This document shows positions 1 through 10,035 of a stretch of 64,000 bases of DNA, one piece after another. The stretch comes from Viscum album (taxonomy: Eukaryota > Streptophyta > Magnoliopsida > Santalales > Viscaceae). Under the pieces are notes generated by a model. It ran no database searches and was not told the origin of the DNA. It saw nothing but the letters and a program-made list of their open reading frames with translations. The translations under genes and the position numbers were made by a program. Every line of letters starts with the position of its first letter. The first letter of the stretch is position 1. Location: NCBI GenBank assembly GCA_963277665.1, contig OY728119.1:317646206-317710205 (forward strand), written 5' to 3'.

Positions 1-345
1 TTCCTACTATGGAAATTACCAAGGGTGCATGCTATGAGAAAGTGATTAAAATTCCTATGAGTCTTTACCCATGATATACTATATCACATGTTTCCTATAA
101 AATAATATCATCCATCGAAAAAACATATATACTCAATAATACATACATGGAACCTCTAGGTTCTCATTATAGAAGAGAACTATTATAGCCTTTCAGTGCG
201 ATAAATACTCTTATGACATTATCATGTACTATTTCATGATAAGGAACAATCATGATGCGATAATAAACTTCACTGATATTCAAGATAATTAATACATGTA
301 ATCATCAAGTACTTAGAAGTTGGTTCTAAGGCACCAACTCCAACA
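1..345 (-). mobile_element. Copia 3' LTR (partial; continues left of the window)
   Basis: The right-hand 345 bases of a long terminal repeat read on the minus strand. On that strand the LTR starts TGTTGGAGTTGGTGCC, so the plus strand ends ...CCAACTCCAACA at 345. A colinear diverged copy lies at about 51955-52296 (shared tracts include GGAAATTA-CAAGGGTGCA, CCTC-AGGTTCTCATTATAG and TTGGTTCTA). Purine-rich sequence and then Copia RNase H remnants follow on the internal side, which identifies this as the 3' LTR. The other boundary and its TSD lie outside the window. Confidence 0.8.
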
Positions 346-360
346 GACTCCCACATACAT
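346..360 (-). other. Polypurine tract of the Copia element
   Basis: Directly next to the LTR start, the minus strand reads TATGTGGGAGTC, a purine-rich stretch in the position where plus-strand DNA synthesis is primed. It fixes the LTR as the 3' copy on the minus strand. Confidence 0.6.
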
Positions 361-368
361 TAGAGCTA

Positions 369-640
369 ACCATCCAACGGCCTGAAGGCCTTCAGTTTTT
401 TTATTATAAATAAACCCCCTTTTAAGGGAAGAAGGGGAAAACCCAAAAGAATTCATGGACATAAGACTAACCACGAATTGAAGGTCAAAGAGAGAAAAAT
501 CAGACTAACAACATGAAACTACCCCTCCCTAGAATGTGATCTTGATGATGCTCTCCATCGTTGCAAGGCTGTTCGGCAAGCAAGTGTCCTATGTCAAAGC
601 ACATGCCCGATACTCTTCTCACTACAACATCACCTCACTG
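369..640 (-). mobile_element. 5'-truncated copy of the SINE-like retroposon
   Basis: Read on the minus strand, this stretch matches the 3' part of the complete retroposon at 28823-29482. Shared landmarks are the end GGCCTGAAGGCC, the TTTAT-rich tract beside it, CAGACTAAC-AC followed by AACTAC-CCTCCC, and the GGCTRTT-GG tract. The tRNA-like head is missing, as expected of a 5'-truncated retroposed copy. It sits between the Copia polypurine tract and the Copia RNase H remnant, so it inserted into the Copia 3' untranslated part. No target duplication could be recognised. Confidence 0.6.
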
Positions 641-649
641 AGAAAAATA

Positions 650-1000
650 CCTTAAGAGATGAATCTTCTGAATTATATGATTTATCCTTTGGTGTGATCT
701 TGTCTCTTTAGAAAGAGCCACCAAAATAGTGTTATTACAGTAAAATGTGATGAGGTATTGACTTCTAGGAACCAAATCAAGAACTTAGATAACATTGGGA
801 ATCCAAATTGCTTCCTTAGCTACATCAAAAGGCACAATATACTCAGACTCCACTATAGAATCCAAAAAATGGCTACTTTTTACTCTCTTATCTCACAATA
901 AAGCTAGCATCTATACAACCCCCAATGACTAGATCTTAATCTCCTCTATATACTAGGAACACATCCTTAGTGAACCTCAGATACCTGTATAGTTTTAATA
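650..1000 (-). pseudogene. Copia pol: RNase H domain remnant
   Basis: Minus-strand translation shows CNNTILVALSKETRSH near 680-750, matching the Copia RNase H motif family CDNTSAIALSKNPVxH. ESEYIVPFDVAKEAIW near 810-860 matches the (T)EAEY-A--DA-KEAIW motif. Reading frames are broken, and no long open frame survives. This is the C-terminal end of the polyprotein that would remove RNA from the RNA:DNA hybrid during reverse transcription. Its position next to the 3' LTR fits the Copia order gag-PR-INT-RT-RH. Confidence 0.8.
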
Positions 1001-1299
1001 ATAATCCAATATCATTTAACTAGATTAGCTTGATATCTTCTTACTATGCTTAAATAATATTCAATATTAATACTTTTACATAACATGTTAAACATGATTG
1101 ATATTATCATAGAAATGTATGGGTTCCTACTTTTTCTCTCTCTTTCTTGTTGTGTTTTAGGATACATTTTCTTGGAAATAAGTATACCACATGAAACTAG
1201 AACTGAACCCCTCTTGGATTTTCCATACTGGACATTTTCAAAATCTGGTCAATGTATGTACTTTAACTTAGTCCATGCAACTACTTTGATCTACCACAC

Positions 1300-2350
1300 A
1301 TAATCTCAATCTCTATAATGTAGGCTACTTCACCTAAGTCCTTCATAAAGAAGTGCTTTTTCAACCATGTCTTATCATCTTGTAAGGATGGTATCTCATT
1401 TCCAACTAGTATTATGTCATCAAAATATACAACTATAGAAATGAACTTACTCTCACTAAAACACTTGAAAACACATGGATTATATTTTTTCTTAATGAAA
1501 CAAAATTATTTTATATATTTATTAAACCAAATATTCCATGATCTATATACTTTAATTAATCCATAAATGGATCTCTATAACCTGTATACAGTTTTAGAAT
1601 TCCCTAGAGATATAGAACCTTATGGTTGTATCATATAAACATCTTCCTAATGGTTCACGTTAAGAAAATAAGTTTTTTACATCAATCTTCCGACTATGAT
1701 ATTCATGGAATGATTCAATAGAAATAATAATTTTGATATATTTAATCATGGAAACTGGAGAAAAGGTTTTTTATATTATATTCCCACACATTGTCTAAAC
1801 CCTTCATCCAATATTAGTTCTTTATAGGTACTAACTCGGCCATCAATGCCTAGATTTCTCTTGAATACCTATTTGAACAAAAAATTATTTACATATGCTA
1901 AAGGATGGATTAAAACCATACATAGTTCTAGTACATGCAATCCATCTTATAATTCATGTCTTCTTTCAATATTATAGATTCTGAGACCACTATTGCCTCC
2001 AATAGGATAAAGGTTCATTATTGTCAACCAAAAATGATTCACCATCTTCTATGACTAAAAAACCATATCTTATGGGTTCTTTAACCTATCAAAATCTCCT
2101 ATGAAGAACTTGTGTTTTAGAAACTATATCTTTCACAAGGACCTATGGATTTTGTTCCCATACCAGCTCTTGTATATCATGATCATTAAATCCCTGGAAG
2201 TTGATCTCACTCCCTTTATCTTTCTTGAGGATGGGATCCCTCCCAAGGTATATAACTTTCCAATAAACTATGACCTTTTTATCCAAGGGATCATATAGGT
2301 AGAATCCCCAATTTTACTTGGGTTAACCTAAAATGATAATCTTCATTCCC
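1300..2350 (-). pseudogene. Copia pol: reverse transcriptase and INT-RT linker remnant
   Basis: On the minus strand, positions 1430-1303 encode VYFDDIILVGNE followed by KTWLKKHFFMKDLGEVAYII. This is the Copia RT core: YVDDI with Val changed to Phe, then the KxWL-KxFxMKDLGEA-YILGI block. At 2180-2340 the minus strand encodes GFYLYDPLDKKVIVYWKV, matching the G-Y-LYDP---KV-VSR-V linker between integrase and RT. Stops and frameshifts interrupt the frame. It is inactive, but its identity as a Ty1/copia polyprotein on the minus strand is secure. Confidence 0.85.
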
Positions 2351-2379
2351 TGGGGTTTCAGTTTGTTTCTCGAGATGAC

Positions 2380-3110
2380 CTTAACAAACACTTCACACCC
2401 CCGTACATAAACATATGAAAAAATAGGGGCCTATCAACTCCATAACTCAAAGGGAATATCATTTTCCTCTTTAGATGGTACTTGATTTAGTATGTATACT
2501 ACTGTGTGTAATGCATATCCCCAAAAGGATAATAAAAGTCTAACATGACTCATCATTAACCATACCATGTCTAGTAAGGTACAATTCCACCATTAACTAA
2601 ACTATTACACTATGCTATATAAGATAGATTTAGTTGAGATAAAATCCGATTCTCCCATATAATGTCAAAAAACTCTTGGTTAAGATATTAACCTCCTCAA
2701 CTGGATCAAAGATTCATTATATTATTACCAACCAGATTCTCAACATCATTCTTGAACTCCTTAAACTTATCAAAGGATTTGGACTTAGACCTAATCAATT
2801 AGAAATAAATGTACCTACTCAAGTCAAATCAATAGTCATAAAGTATGCGAATCCACCTCTAAACTCTACTTGAAAACGGGTGCACACATCAGTGTGCATG
2901 AATTCTAGAAGATCTATTCCCCTTTCACCATGATCACCACATGTTGTTTCAATTATCTTTCCTTCTAAACAAGCATGAAAAATCTTATGTTTTTCAATCT
3001 CCAAAGAGTCTAAGTAACTGCCTTGATAGATATTTTTTAACTACTTCTCATGTATGTGACCAAGCCGGTGATACCACAAACAAGTGTTAAATTATTCATG
3101 TGATTCTGAT
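2380..3110 (-). pseudogene. Copia pol: integrase core and GAG-pre-integrase remnant
   Basis: An open minus-strand segment at 3004-2819 reads KIFHACLEGKI, then ERGIDLLEFMHTDVC and RGGFAYFMTIDLT. This matches the GAG-pre-integrase to integrase junction (C--GK, then LL--IH-DV-GP, then GG--YF-TF-DD). Further left, SKSFDKFKEFKNDVENLVG and a broken SDRGGEY-like segment (about 2640-2770) continue the integrase core. WYHRLGHIHE near 3060-3080 is the pre-integrase histidine motif. The catalytic segment contains stops. Integrase would insert the cDNA copy into the genome. Confidence 0.85.
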
Positions 3111-3729
3111 TAGTTACCAATTTCTAATATTTGGTTTTTATAATTTAATGCATAATGAACATTATTCAACTCTACCATACCATTTCATATTCTATCTTAA
3201 TAAAATTAGAAACTCTTATTTCCAAAATTGAAAATAAATCCACCCATATCTAATTAAGAAATAAAGAATATTCTCTTAGTAACATTAGGCACATAAATAT
3301 AGATTTTTAAAACAAAAAATCATCCATGTTAGCAATGTGAGGTGGTAGTATCTAATGTCTAGACCAGCCAAACACACCCCATTAGTAGCTTATAGACCCA
3401 CCACGCCTCTATAAACCTTCCAAAATATACATGGTTCCTGTATTTGGAAACAAATTTGAGAACAATATACAATATATAATACCCAACAAGTAGATATGGA
3501 TGGATTACAATTGATAATGAACAAACTAGAAGATTCCTCTTTCTTATTTAACTTGCTGCAGTTTTTCTTCTAGTTTCCTTACTTACCACATAAAAAACAC
3601 TACACTACCCCTATTCATACCACTCAATATTTTTCTTTTTTTAAGGATTTTTCTATGGATCTATAGACTTGGAACGAGTTTTAGACTATTTTCTTAGTTC
3701 TTAATTTTCTTATTCCCTATAATGATCAT
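3111..3729. other. Degenerate Copia sequence between pre-integrase and gag
   Basis: By position this should be the protease and gag/PR spacer of the Copia element. Minus-strand translation contains many stops, and I could not recognise the protease DTGA motif. No other feature is seen. Confidence 0.4.
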
Positions 3730-3925
3730 GAGTGTTTCAAACACCACATGTATATCAACTTAGAGAATAAGAGTAAGATGTTTTGAAAGAGTCTTGTCTA
3801 TATTCCTCTTAATATAATTCACAATGAAACTGGAGAAGATTTTAGGTAGTGAGGACATAATGAAATCTGTGAAAAAATTGTCAAGGATCATTGCCCCCAA
3901 GATTTCTAAGCATTCTATGTGGGAT
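3730..3925 (-). pseudogene. Copia gag remnant (interrupted by the LINE)
   Basis: Minus-strand translation reads DFIMSSLPKIFSSFIVNY then IDKTLSKHL, which matches the Copia gag (UBN2 family) pattern (D)-IL-SLP-S-S-FI-NY-MN--DKTL-ELL. An open frame of 61 codons covers 3945-3760. The match fades at about 3905-3925, where LINE reverse-transcriptase coding begins on the opposite strand. That suggests the LINE inserted within gag. The remaining N-terminal gag would lie on the far side of the later insertions. Confidence 0.65.
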
Positions 3926-5062
3926 GTGGTGAAGCGCGATATCATTGACGCTATCCAGGACTACTTTCGTGGTGGATGCCTTCCTCGTGTGGCTAGTGCA
4001 ACTACCTTGGTGCTCATTCCTAAGATCAAAGACCCTTCTAATATTTCGCATTATAGGCCAGTGAGTCTTTGTAACTTCCCATATAAAATCCTTGCGTGCA
4101 TGCTTAACCAGAGGCTGGTGAATCTGCTTCCTGGGTGGGTTTCAGTTGAGCAACATGGCTTTGTGGGAGGCCGATCCATTCAGGGTTCCATCGCTACGGC
4201 CCAAGAGATGTTAAGGGACATCAACTTAAAGACTCATGGTTTTAACATGGTGATCAAATTGGATATGAATAAGGCATATGATAGGCTTTAATGGAGTTTC
4301 ATCAACAGATTTCTTTCGGGCATTGGGTTGTCGGACAAGGCAGTGGACCTCTTTTTCAGGAGTTTTAGTTCTTCGTGGTTGGAGGTGTCATTCAGAGGGA
4401 AGACCCATGGCTTCTTCAAGGCAACGAGAGGTCTCCGGCAGGGAGACCAACTCTCTCCCAGTATTTTCATTCTAGCTTAGGACACCCTTAGCAGACTCAT
4501 CAACAAAGGTATTTCCCAAGGGGTTATTCTTCCTTTCAGAAGGATAATGAATCTTCCAGTGGTGTCTCATATTATGTTCGCTGATGATACAATAATATTC
4601 ATTAATGGAGGCCGGGGATCAGTTCGTGGGATTAAGGGAATTCTGGATGATTATTGCTACTGGAGCGAGCAGGTTGTCAGCAACTCTAAAAGCAGTATAT
4701 TCATTTCCAATAAAAGTTCTCAAAGGAGGGTGTCATCCTTGTGCAATTGCCTGGACATGAAGCATGGGTCCTTTCTGATGGAGTATCTAGGATCTCCTAT
4801 TTCTTTCGGCAGACTCCGAATCAAGGACTATGATCACATTTTGAGCAGAATCACTAGCCGTATCCTTAATTGGAAGAATAAGTTCTTGTATTTTGGGGGG
4901 CGTATAGCTCTGGTGAACAATGTGTTTTCTGTCATTCCCATCCATGCAATGGCCTCTTCTAACATCCCTCAAGGTGTGATTAAGAACATCAACAAAATCT
5001 TGTGAAGCTTTGTGTGGGATGCCAGATCAGAAGGGAAGAAGCACTAGGCTTCATGGGGTAAA
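3905..5062 (+). pseudogene. LINE ORF2: reverse transcriptase domain
   Basis: Frame-2 translation gives ATTLVLIPKIKDPSNISHYR then PVSLCNFPYKILACML (RVT_1 start), EQHGFVGGRSIQ, VIKLDMNKAYDRL (catalytic Asp block), ATRGLRQGDQLSPSIF, and SHIMFADDTIIF, in which FADD is the active-site motif. The frame stays aligned across the region. It is broken by in-frame stops at 4289 (TAA), about 4478 (TAG), 5003 (TGA) and 5046 (TAG), several of which look like single substitutions of Glu or Trp codons. The enzyme copied LINE RNA at nicked target DNA. This copy cannot make a full protein. Confidence 0.88.
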
Positions 5063-5980
5063 TTGGTGAGGCCGATTCAGGATGGCGGGATTAATGTGAA
5101 GAGATTTCAGAGCACGATTCTCTACATGCATGGCAAGCTTTCATGGGAAGTTTTGGAGGAGCAGTCTTTATGGGGTAAATTCATGTCGCCTGAGGCTACC
5201 AGCGGTTATACTTCTCCTATGTGGGCAAAAGTTTACCCCCTGTATCAGATGCTTCATCTCAACTCTCGGTGGATTGTGGGATCTGGGGATATCCTTTTCT
5301 GGAATAGGAACTGGGCGGGCTCTGTTTTAGCCTTCCCTGGTTGCCTGACCCCGATGATTACGTTTAAAGAAGCTTGTCAGTACCCCAGTTTCACCTCGGT
5401 AATTCTGGATGAGGATCAACAGGTCCTTCTTGAGTCCATAGAGATAAATGGTGACCCGGACATGTGTGTTTTTACCCCTACTGCTTTGGGGGCCTTCTCA
5501 TGCAAAGACTTCCACAGGTTGTTTTCTGAGCAGGATTCTCAGGAAGGGTGGAATGGCATGGTGTGGTGCCAAAATATTCCTACTAAGTTCAACTTTCTAA
5601 CTTGGTGCATCAGGAACACTGCGTTAGCGACGAATGAGAATGTTAAGAAGATGAGTATCAGCTTGGCGTCGAGGTGTTCTTGCTGCCACAACAGGCGGGA
5701 AGAGAGTACGAAACACATGTTTTTTGAAGGCGATTGGGATCGGGTGGTGTGGTCTTGCTTCGGTGGCTCATTGTCACTCTCCACTCTTGATAAAAATGAC
5801 ACAACCTTGATGGAAATCTGGTTCCAAGGCGTTACAGGATCCTAGAATGGTAGGATGGTTCGTTCGGTGATTTTCAGTTCAGGTTGTTGGAGCTTGTGGC
5901 AAGCTAGGAACCAGGAAAGGTTCGAAGGCCTCGCTCCTTAGGTTAGGTCCATCATTGCGCGAACTCGCTTCCTTCTGATT
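5063..5980 (+). pseudogene. LINE ORF2: RT C-terminal region and zf-RVT domain
   Basis: The same frame continues open from 5063 to 5845. It contains the post-RT segment (KLVRPIQDGGINVKRF, LSWEVLEEQSLWGKF) and a zinc-binding reverse-transcriptase domain of the plant LINE type: FSCKDFHRLF, then PTKFNFLTWCIRNTALATNE, then CSCCHNRREESTKHMFFEGD. The Cys-x2-Cys and downstream His positions are visible. A stop at 5843 and another at 5936 (probably from CAG) separate it from RNase H. Confidence 0.85.
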
Positions 5981-6587
5981 GATTTGGCTCCTCTCATCAA
6001 GGACTGGCCAGGGGTACCCTCTCTCAACAGGCAACAGGCCAGTAGCTCCTTGGCTTCTCCTACTTGGGTCGTCCAACAAGGAAAGTGGGTAAGCTGGAAA
6101 CCTCCTAGTTCTGGTTTGAAGATGAATACTGACGGGTCCTACGCTATGGGGGTGATAAAGGAGGGGGCGTAGTCCGTGGCCCTAGGGGGAGGCAGTTATG
6201 GCATTCACTTCCTTCTTTGGAAAGGGCACGTCTCTCTTGGATGAGGCTATGACCATGCTCATGGGGCTTTCCCTCTGTAGGCAGGAGAAGTTGGATCTAA
6301 CCAGGGTAGAGACAAATTCCAGGATTCTCCACGACGCCATGCTTGGAATTGGGTTCCCCCCATGGACTATTGCTTATATTGTTAGAAAATGTAGAGCTCT
6401 TCTTAGTCCCAATATCGAGGTGTCTCACACTTGGTGTGAGGGTAATAAGGTAGCAGATCACTTGGCTTCCTTGGCGGTCCAGAGCTCCATCTACACTTCC
6501 CGTCTCCCTATCACTAGTTTGAAACCAGAGCGTGTTAACTTACTTAGAGGGGATTCTCTTGGTTTGCACTATTTCAGACCTCCCTAG
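5981..6587 (+). pseudogene. LINE ORF2: RNase H domain
   Basis: WVSWKPPSSGLKMNTDGS supplies the first acidic residue of an RVT_3-type RNase H (NTDGS). A stop at 6170 and a frame change near 6170-6200 follow. The second frame (6198-6587) carries LDEAMTMLMGLSL (the DEA/NEAE block) and VETNSRILHDAM, where the usual third catalytic Asp (ETDS) is Asn. It ends with TWCEGNKVADHLASLA, which keeps the last Asp. The frame change and the Asp-to-Asn change make it inactive. The natural stop is TAG at 6585. Confidence 0.85.
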
Positions 6588-6604
6588 CCCCGGGTCACCC
6601 GGGG
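6588..6604 (+). other. Perfect GC hairpin in the LINE 3' UTR
   Basis: Immediately after the stop codon, CCCCGGG-TCA-CCCGGGG forms a 7-bp perfect stem with a 3-nt loop. It is followed by a T-rich stretch and AATAAAAATTTG. By analogy with other LINEs, such 3' structures may be recognised by the element's own reverse transcriptase; that role is inferred. Confidence 0.7.
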
Positions 6605-6660
6605 TTGTTTTTGTTTGCCTGTTTTGAATAAAAATTTGATTTGGAGGAGGAACATAAAAA

Positions 6661-7082
6661 CTGCATTAATTCAAAGGTCCTTGATTTGTTGAGTGGACTC
6701 ACAAATCCTAAAATCCATGAAAAATATTTCCTCAACCATTGTCTCTCAGTTACAAAAAGTCCTTCTTGGGCAGGGAACCCTTATTGTGAACCAAGTTAAC
6801 TCAACCCAAATCTTCAATCTAAATGTTCATTGATAATTGAAAGCACACCTGACATGGGTCGGTCAAGAAATTTGAACTATAGGTGCAATTATAACCTAAT
6901 TAGTGGAAGGCTATACTGCATTAATATTTTAGTTGATGGACTTTTATCATTATCCACAAAAACTAGTTTTACATTATCACTTTCCATGTTAATGTAAAGT
7001 GGGTTTTAGTTAAGTGATTATACAATCTAGTAAAATTTACACATAATCCGGTTTTATCTAATTTCATCATGAATTATTGTTA
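6661..7082. other. Unassigned sequence between LINE and CACTA-1
   Basis: AT-rich sequence with no recognisable coding on either strand. By position it may be leader or gag sequence of the outer Copia element, but no protein match was seen. It ends with the trinucleotide TTA (7080-7082), the left target duplication of CACTA-1. Confidence 0.4.
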
Positions 7083-7112
7083 GACTACTAAAAAACTAGC
7101 CTTTAACAACAA
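7083..7112 (+). repeat. CACTA-1 left terminal inverted repeat
   Basis: GACTACTAAAAAACTAGCCT followed by TTAAC. It pairs with the right terminus at 26228-26253 over at least 24 positions with few mismatches. The first base C to G change would be expected to impair excision. Confidence 0.85.
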
Positions 7113-7124
7113 TGTTATTTATCA

Positions 7125-7410
7125 ACGTTAGAAGAAAAAACTGATAGATGACATTTATCAGCGCTAAAGAAAGCGCTGATAAATTTAAACTTTTATCAGT
7201 GCTTTTATTTGAGCAATGATAAATGGTATCCTTTATCAACACTTTAATTTTAGCATTGATAAATGGTATCCTTTATCAGTGCTTTATTTTTTTGCACTGA
7301 TAAAGGGTAGCCTTTATCATCACTTTATTTTTAGTACAGATAAAGGGTACACTTTATCAGCGCTTTATATTTAGCGATGATAAATATTTCTTTCATCAAC
7401 GCATTTTTAT
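7125..7410. repeat. CACTA-1 left subterminal repeat block 1
   Basis: About a dozen copies of a 12-mer close to TTTATCAGCGCT / TTTATCAGTGCT and its inverse AGCGCTGATAAA, many in head-to-head pairs around short spacers. In CACTA elements such subterminal motifs bind the TNPA/TNP1-type protein that brings the ends together. The same motif recurs at the right end and in CACTA-2. Confidence 0.85.
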
Positions 7411-8445
7411 CACCAATAAAATGAAATAATTAAATAAATAATAAATAAAAAATGTGTTTATTAAAAAAATATTACAAATTTTATTAATTAAATAATTATT
7501 GATAAAAATGAATTGATTGATTATACATTATTTAATATTAAACATTTTATTAATTAGATAATTATGATAATTAAATTTTATTAAATTGTATATATTAAAT
7601 ATATAGATATATATTAATGTATATAAATATGATTACATATTACAAAATATTTATGCACTTTACATTAAATTGTCATATACTTATTGAATAATGATATATA
7701 ATTAAAAATTAATATGAATTAAAAATATTGACCAATTTCATAGTACTCGACATATAATTGAATGTCATTTGATTTTTCAATTTAATATAGATCAAATGTG
7801 TGTTATATTGATTTAATATATACATATAATTAATGCATTTTTATATACAATATGCACACACACATAATTTATCCATTTTTTCAATATTGTTAAAGTGTAC
7901 CTATATTCTTAATATATTCAATTTCATTCATTTTGTACATATATGCATGCACTAAAAATTAGATATTCATTAATAATGTTAAAAATATATTTGTAAAGAA
8001 ATATTTATAAATAAATATATTTATAAATAAATATATTTATAAATGAATATATTTATAAATGTATATTCACTATATTTATATAATTATATATTTATAATTA
8101 TAAATAAATAATATTTTTTAAAAAGTATTTATATAATTATAAATAAATAATTACGTATATTTAAATAATTATTAAATTTATAATAAATTTACTTAAATAA
8201 TGAATATATTTACTATATTTATATTTATATATATTTATTAAATATATATATATATATAATTATATAAATATATATAATGATATAAATAATATTTTTTTAA
8301 AATATTTCTATAATTATACATAAATAATTATAAAATTATAATAAATATATTTAAAAAGGAATCTATTTACTATATTTATATTTATATATATTTATTAATT
8401 ATTTATAAATATTTATATTTTTTTATTTATAATTATAAATCCTTT
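7411..8445. repeat. Low-complexity AT-rich tract in CACTA-1
   Basis: Roughly 1 kb composed almost only of A and T, with many TATATTTATAAATAAATA-type words and short palindromes. It has no coding potential and separates two subterminal repeat blocks. Confidence 0.8.
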
Positions 8446-8635
8446 AACAATGCTTCAGTAATAAGTACTGATAAACGAATCTTTATCATCACTTTTTTTA
8501 CACTGATAAAGATGAGGATTTATCAGTGCTAAACAAAGCTCTGGTAAATGAACATTTATTAGCGCTTATATAATAAACACTGATAAAAGGGAACTTTATC
8601 AGTGCTTATTGGCAAGTGCTGATAAAAGAGTCCCG
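8446..8635. repeat. CACTA-1 left subterminal repeat block 2
   Basis: Further degenerate copies of the TTTATCAGTGCT motif and its inverse (for example ACACTGATAAAG, TTTATCAGTGCT, AGTGCTGATAAAAG). The left subterminal array was therefore probably split by expansion of the AT-rich tract. Confidence 0.8.
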
Positions 8636-10035
8636 ATCTATTTTAAAAACCCTAACTATTTGCGAACCCATCACGATATAGAAGCTTTCTGCAGAAGTCA
8701 CCCACTGTCAGCGCTCCTCCTCATTGAATAAAAAGTCAAATCACACCACTCAACTGCCTCCAAACATCTCATTCGATATCTGAAGAGGTTTTTATATTTT
8801 CTTTAACCTAGCGAGGTAGGCCTTCTAATTTTATTTGTTTTTTTGGTTTCATTTTTTATTTCTTCTTCTACAATTTGTTTATGATCCATTGTATATGATT
8901 TGGTTGTGATCCATTGTTTAGGGAACAATTTGTGGCTCGTTGTTTGTATTGACTACCGATTTATGATCTGTTGGTTATATCTAACACCGAACCTTGGATT
9001 TATTCATTATTGTTTTACTGTTATGTTTCATATCTTCTTACTAAATATTTTTTTCACATATGTATATAAATGTATAGAAATTTTCATGTATATTATTGTT
9101 TATTGACTACTAATTTGAGGCACATTGGTGGTTCCCTAATGATTATATATATGCTTACACCTTTCATGGACACCTTAGTGGACATGCATCTTCAAATCCT
9201 ATTTTTTAGGAGCCAAGTTAATGGAGTGATATATGTTCCTCTATTGGTTATATGTATTATAGGATCTAGTTCCTATTATAATTCACTATGGTTCTTAGTT
9301 TTCTTATGTAGCATATCCAAAGGGACCATCCCTAGTTAAGCACATGAGGTTTTATCACATCAAGCCTTCACTTTTTGAATAATTATGGTGCCCTTAGTTC
9401 ATGTTATGTTTGAATATCAGGTTTTTATCTATTTGATATTTCTTATAGACTATAAGTGAGTTAGTTTTTATATTGGCATGACATGTATGTGTGTCTATAT
9501 AGTTATTGAATCATTTATTTCCATATTTTTTTCTAACAAGTATGCCTATATTGGGTAATGATGATTTTGGGTTTGCATGTCCATTGACCCTAAGGGTCAT
9601 GCTAGAATTTTGTTCGACCTATAGCACTAATTGTTTCTATTTGGGGGGGGGGTCACCTCCTATTTATGGTTTTTTACACCCAAAGTTTAAACCATCCTTT
9701 AGTGACTATGAGGTGTGTTAGAGGTTATAAGATGATCTAACCTGGTGTTGTTTGGGTAATTCAGGCTAGGGTCACTACACCATCCATCTTCTAATTTACA
9801 TCTATAAAGTTTAGTGATAATATCATTTATTATCTTCCTTTGTATCCCTATATTTTTTCAAATTCCAACATCCCTTATTATTGGATTTGGAATATCTAGG
9901 CGCTCATATATTCTAGTAGAAATGATCCATATTTCCCTTATTAGAATTGTCTATAACTTTCACTTTTGATAATGAATATCTTATGTGTGTTTATTTATAT
10001 ATTGTATAAAATAAATCTTTTATGAAGCCAATAGG
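8636..10035 (+). other. CACTA-1 5' region upstream of the transposase
   Basis: Probable promoter and 5' untranslated sequence of the transposase gene. It holds only short chance open frames, such as T-rich hydrophobic ones at 8900-9339. No domain is recognised, and intron positions cannot be assigned. Confidence 0.4.

Larger units (their letters stand above)
3905..6660 (+). mobile_element. 5'-truncated LINE (non-LTR retrotransposon)
   Basis: A GC-richer block with almost continuous coding in plus-strand frame 2, carrying reverse transcriptase, zf-RVT and RNase H domains in the usual plant LINE order. The endonuclease and ORF1 are absent and coding begins part-way into the RT, so the copy is 5'-truncated. 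It is followed by a short 3' UTR with a hairpin and A-rich sequence near 6650-6660. No target duplication could be confirmed. It lies in the antisense direction inside Copia gag. Confidence 0.85.

Noticed and set aside
5539..5802. 87-codon minus-strand frame
   Set aside because: Antisense shadow of the LINE zf-RVT coding region.
3905..6660. Target-site duplication for the LINE
   Set aside because: Short resemblances (GCATTCTAT versus GCATTAATT) are too weak to call.
8900..9339. Hydrophobic open frames that could be a small membrane protein
   Set aside because: They lie in the AT-rich 5' region of CACTA-1, overlap each other in different frames, and match no family.
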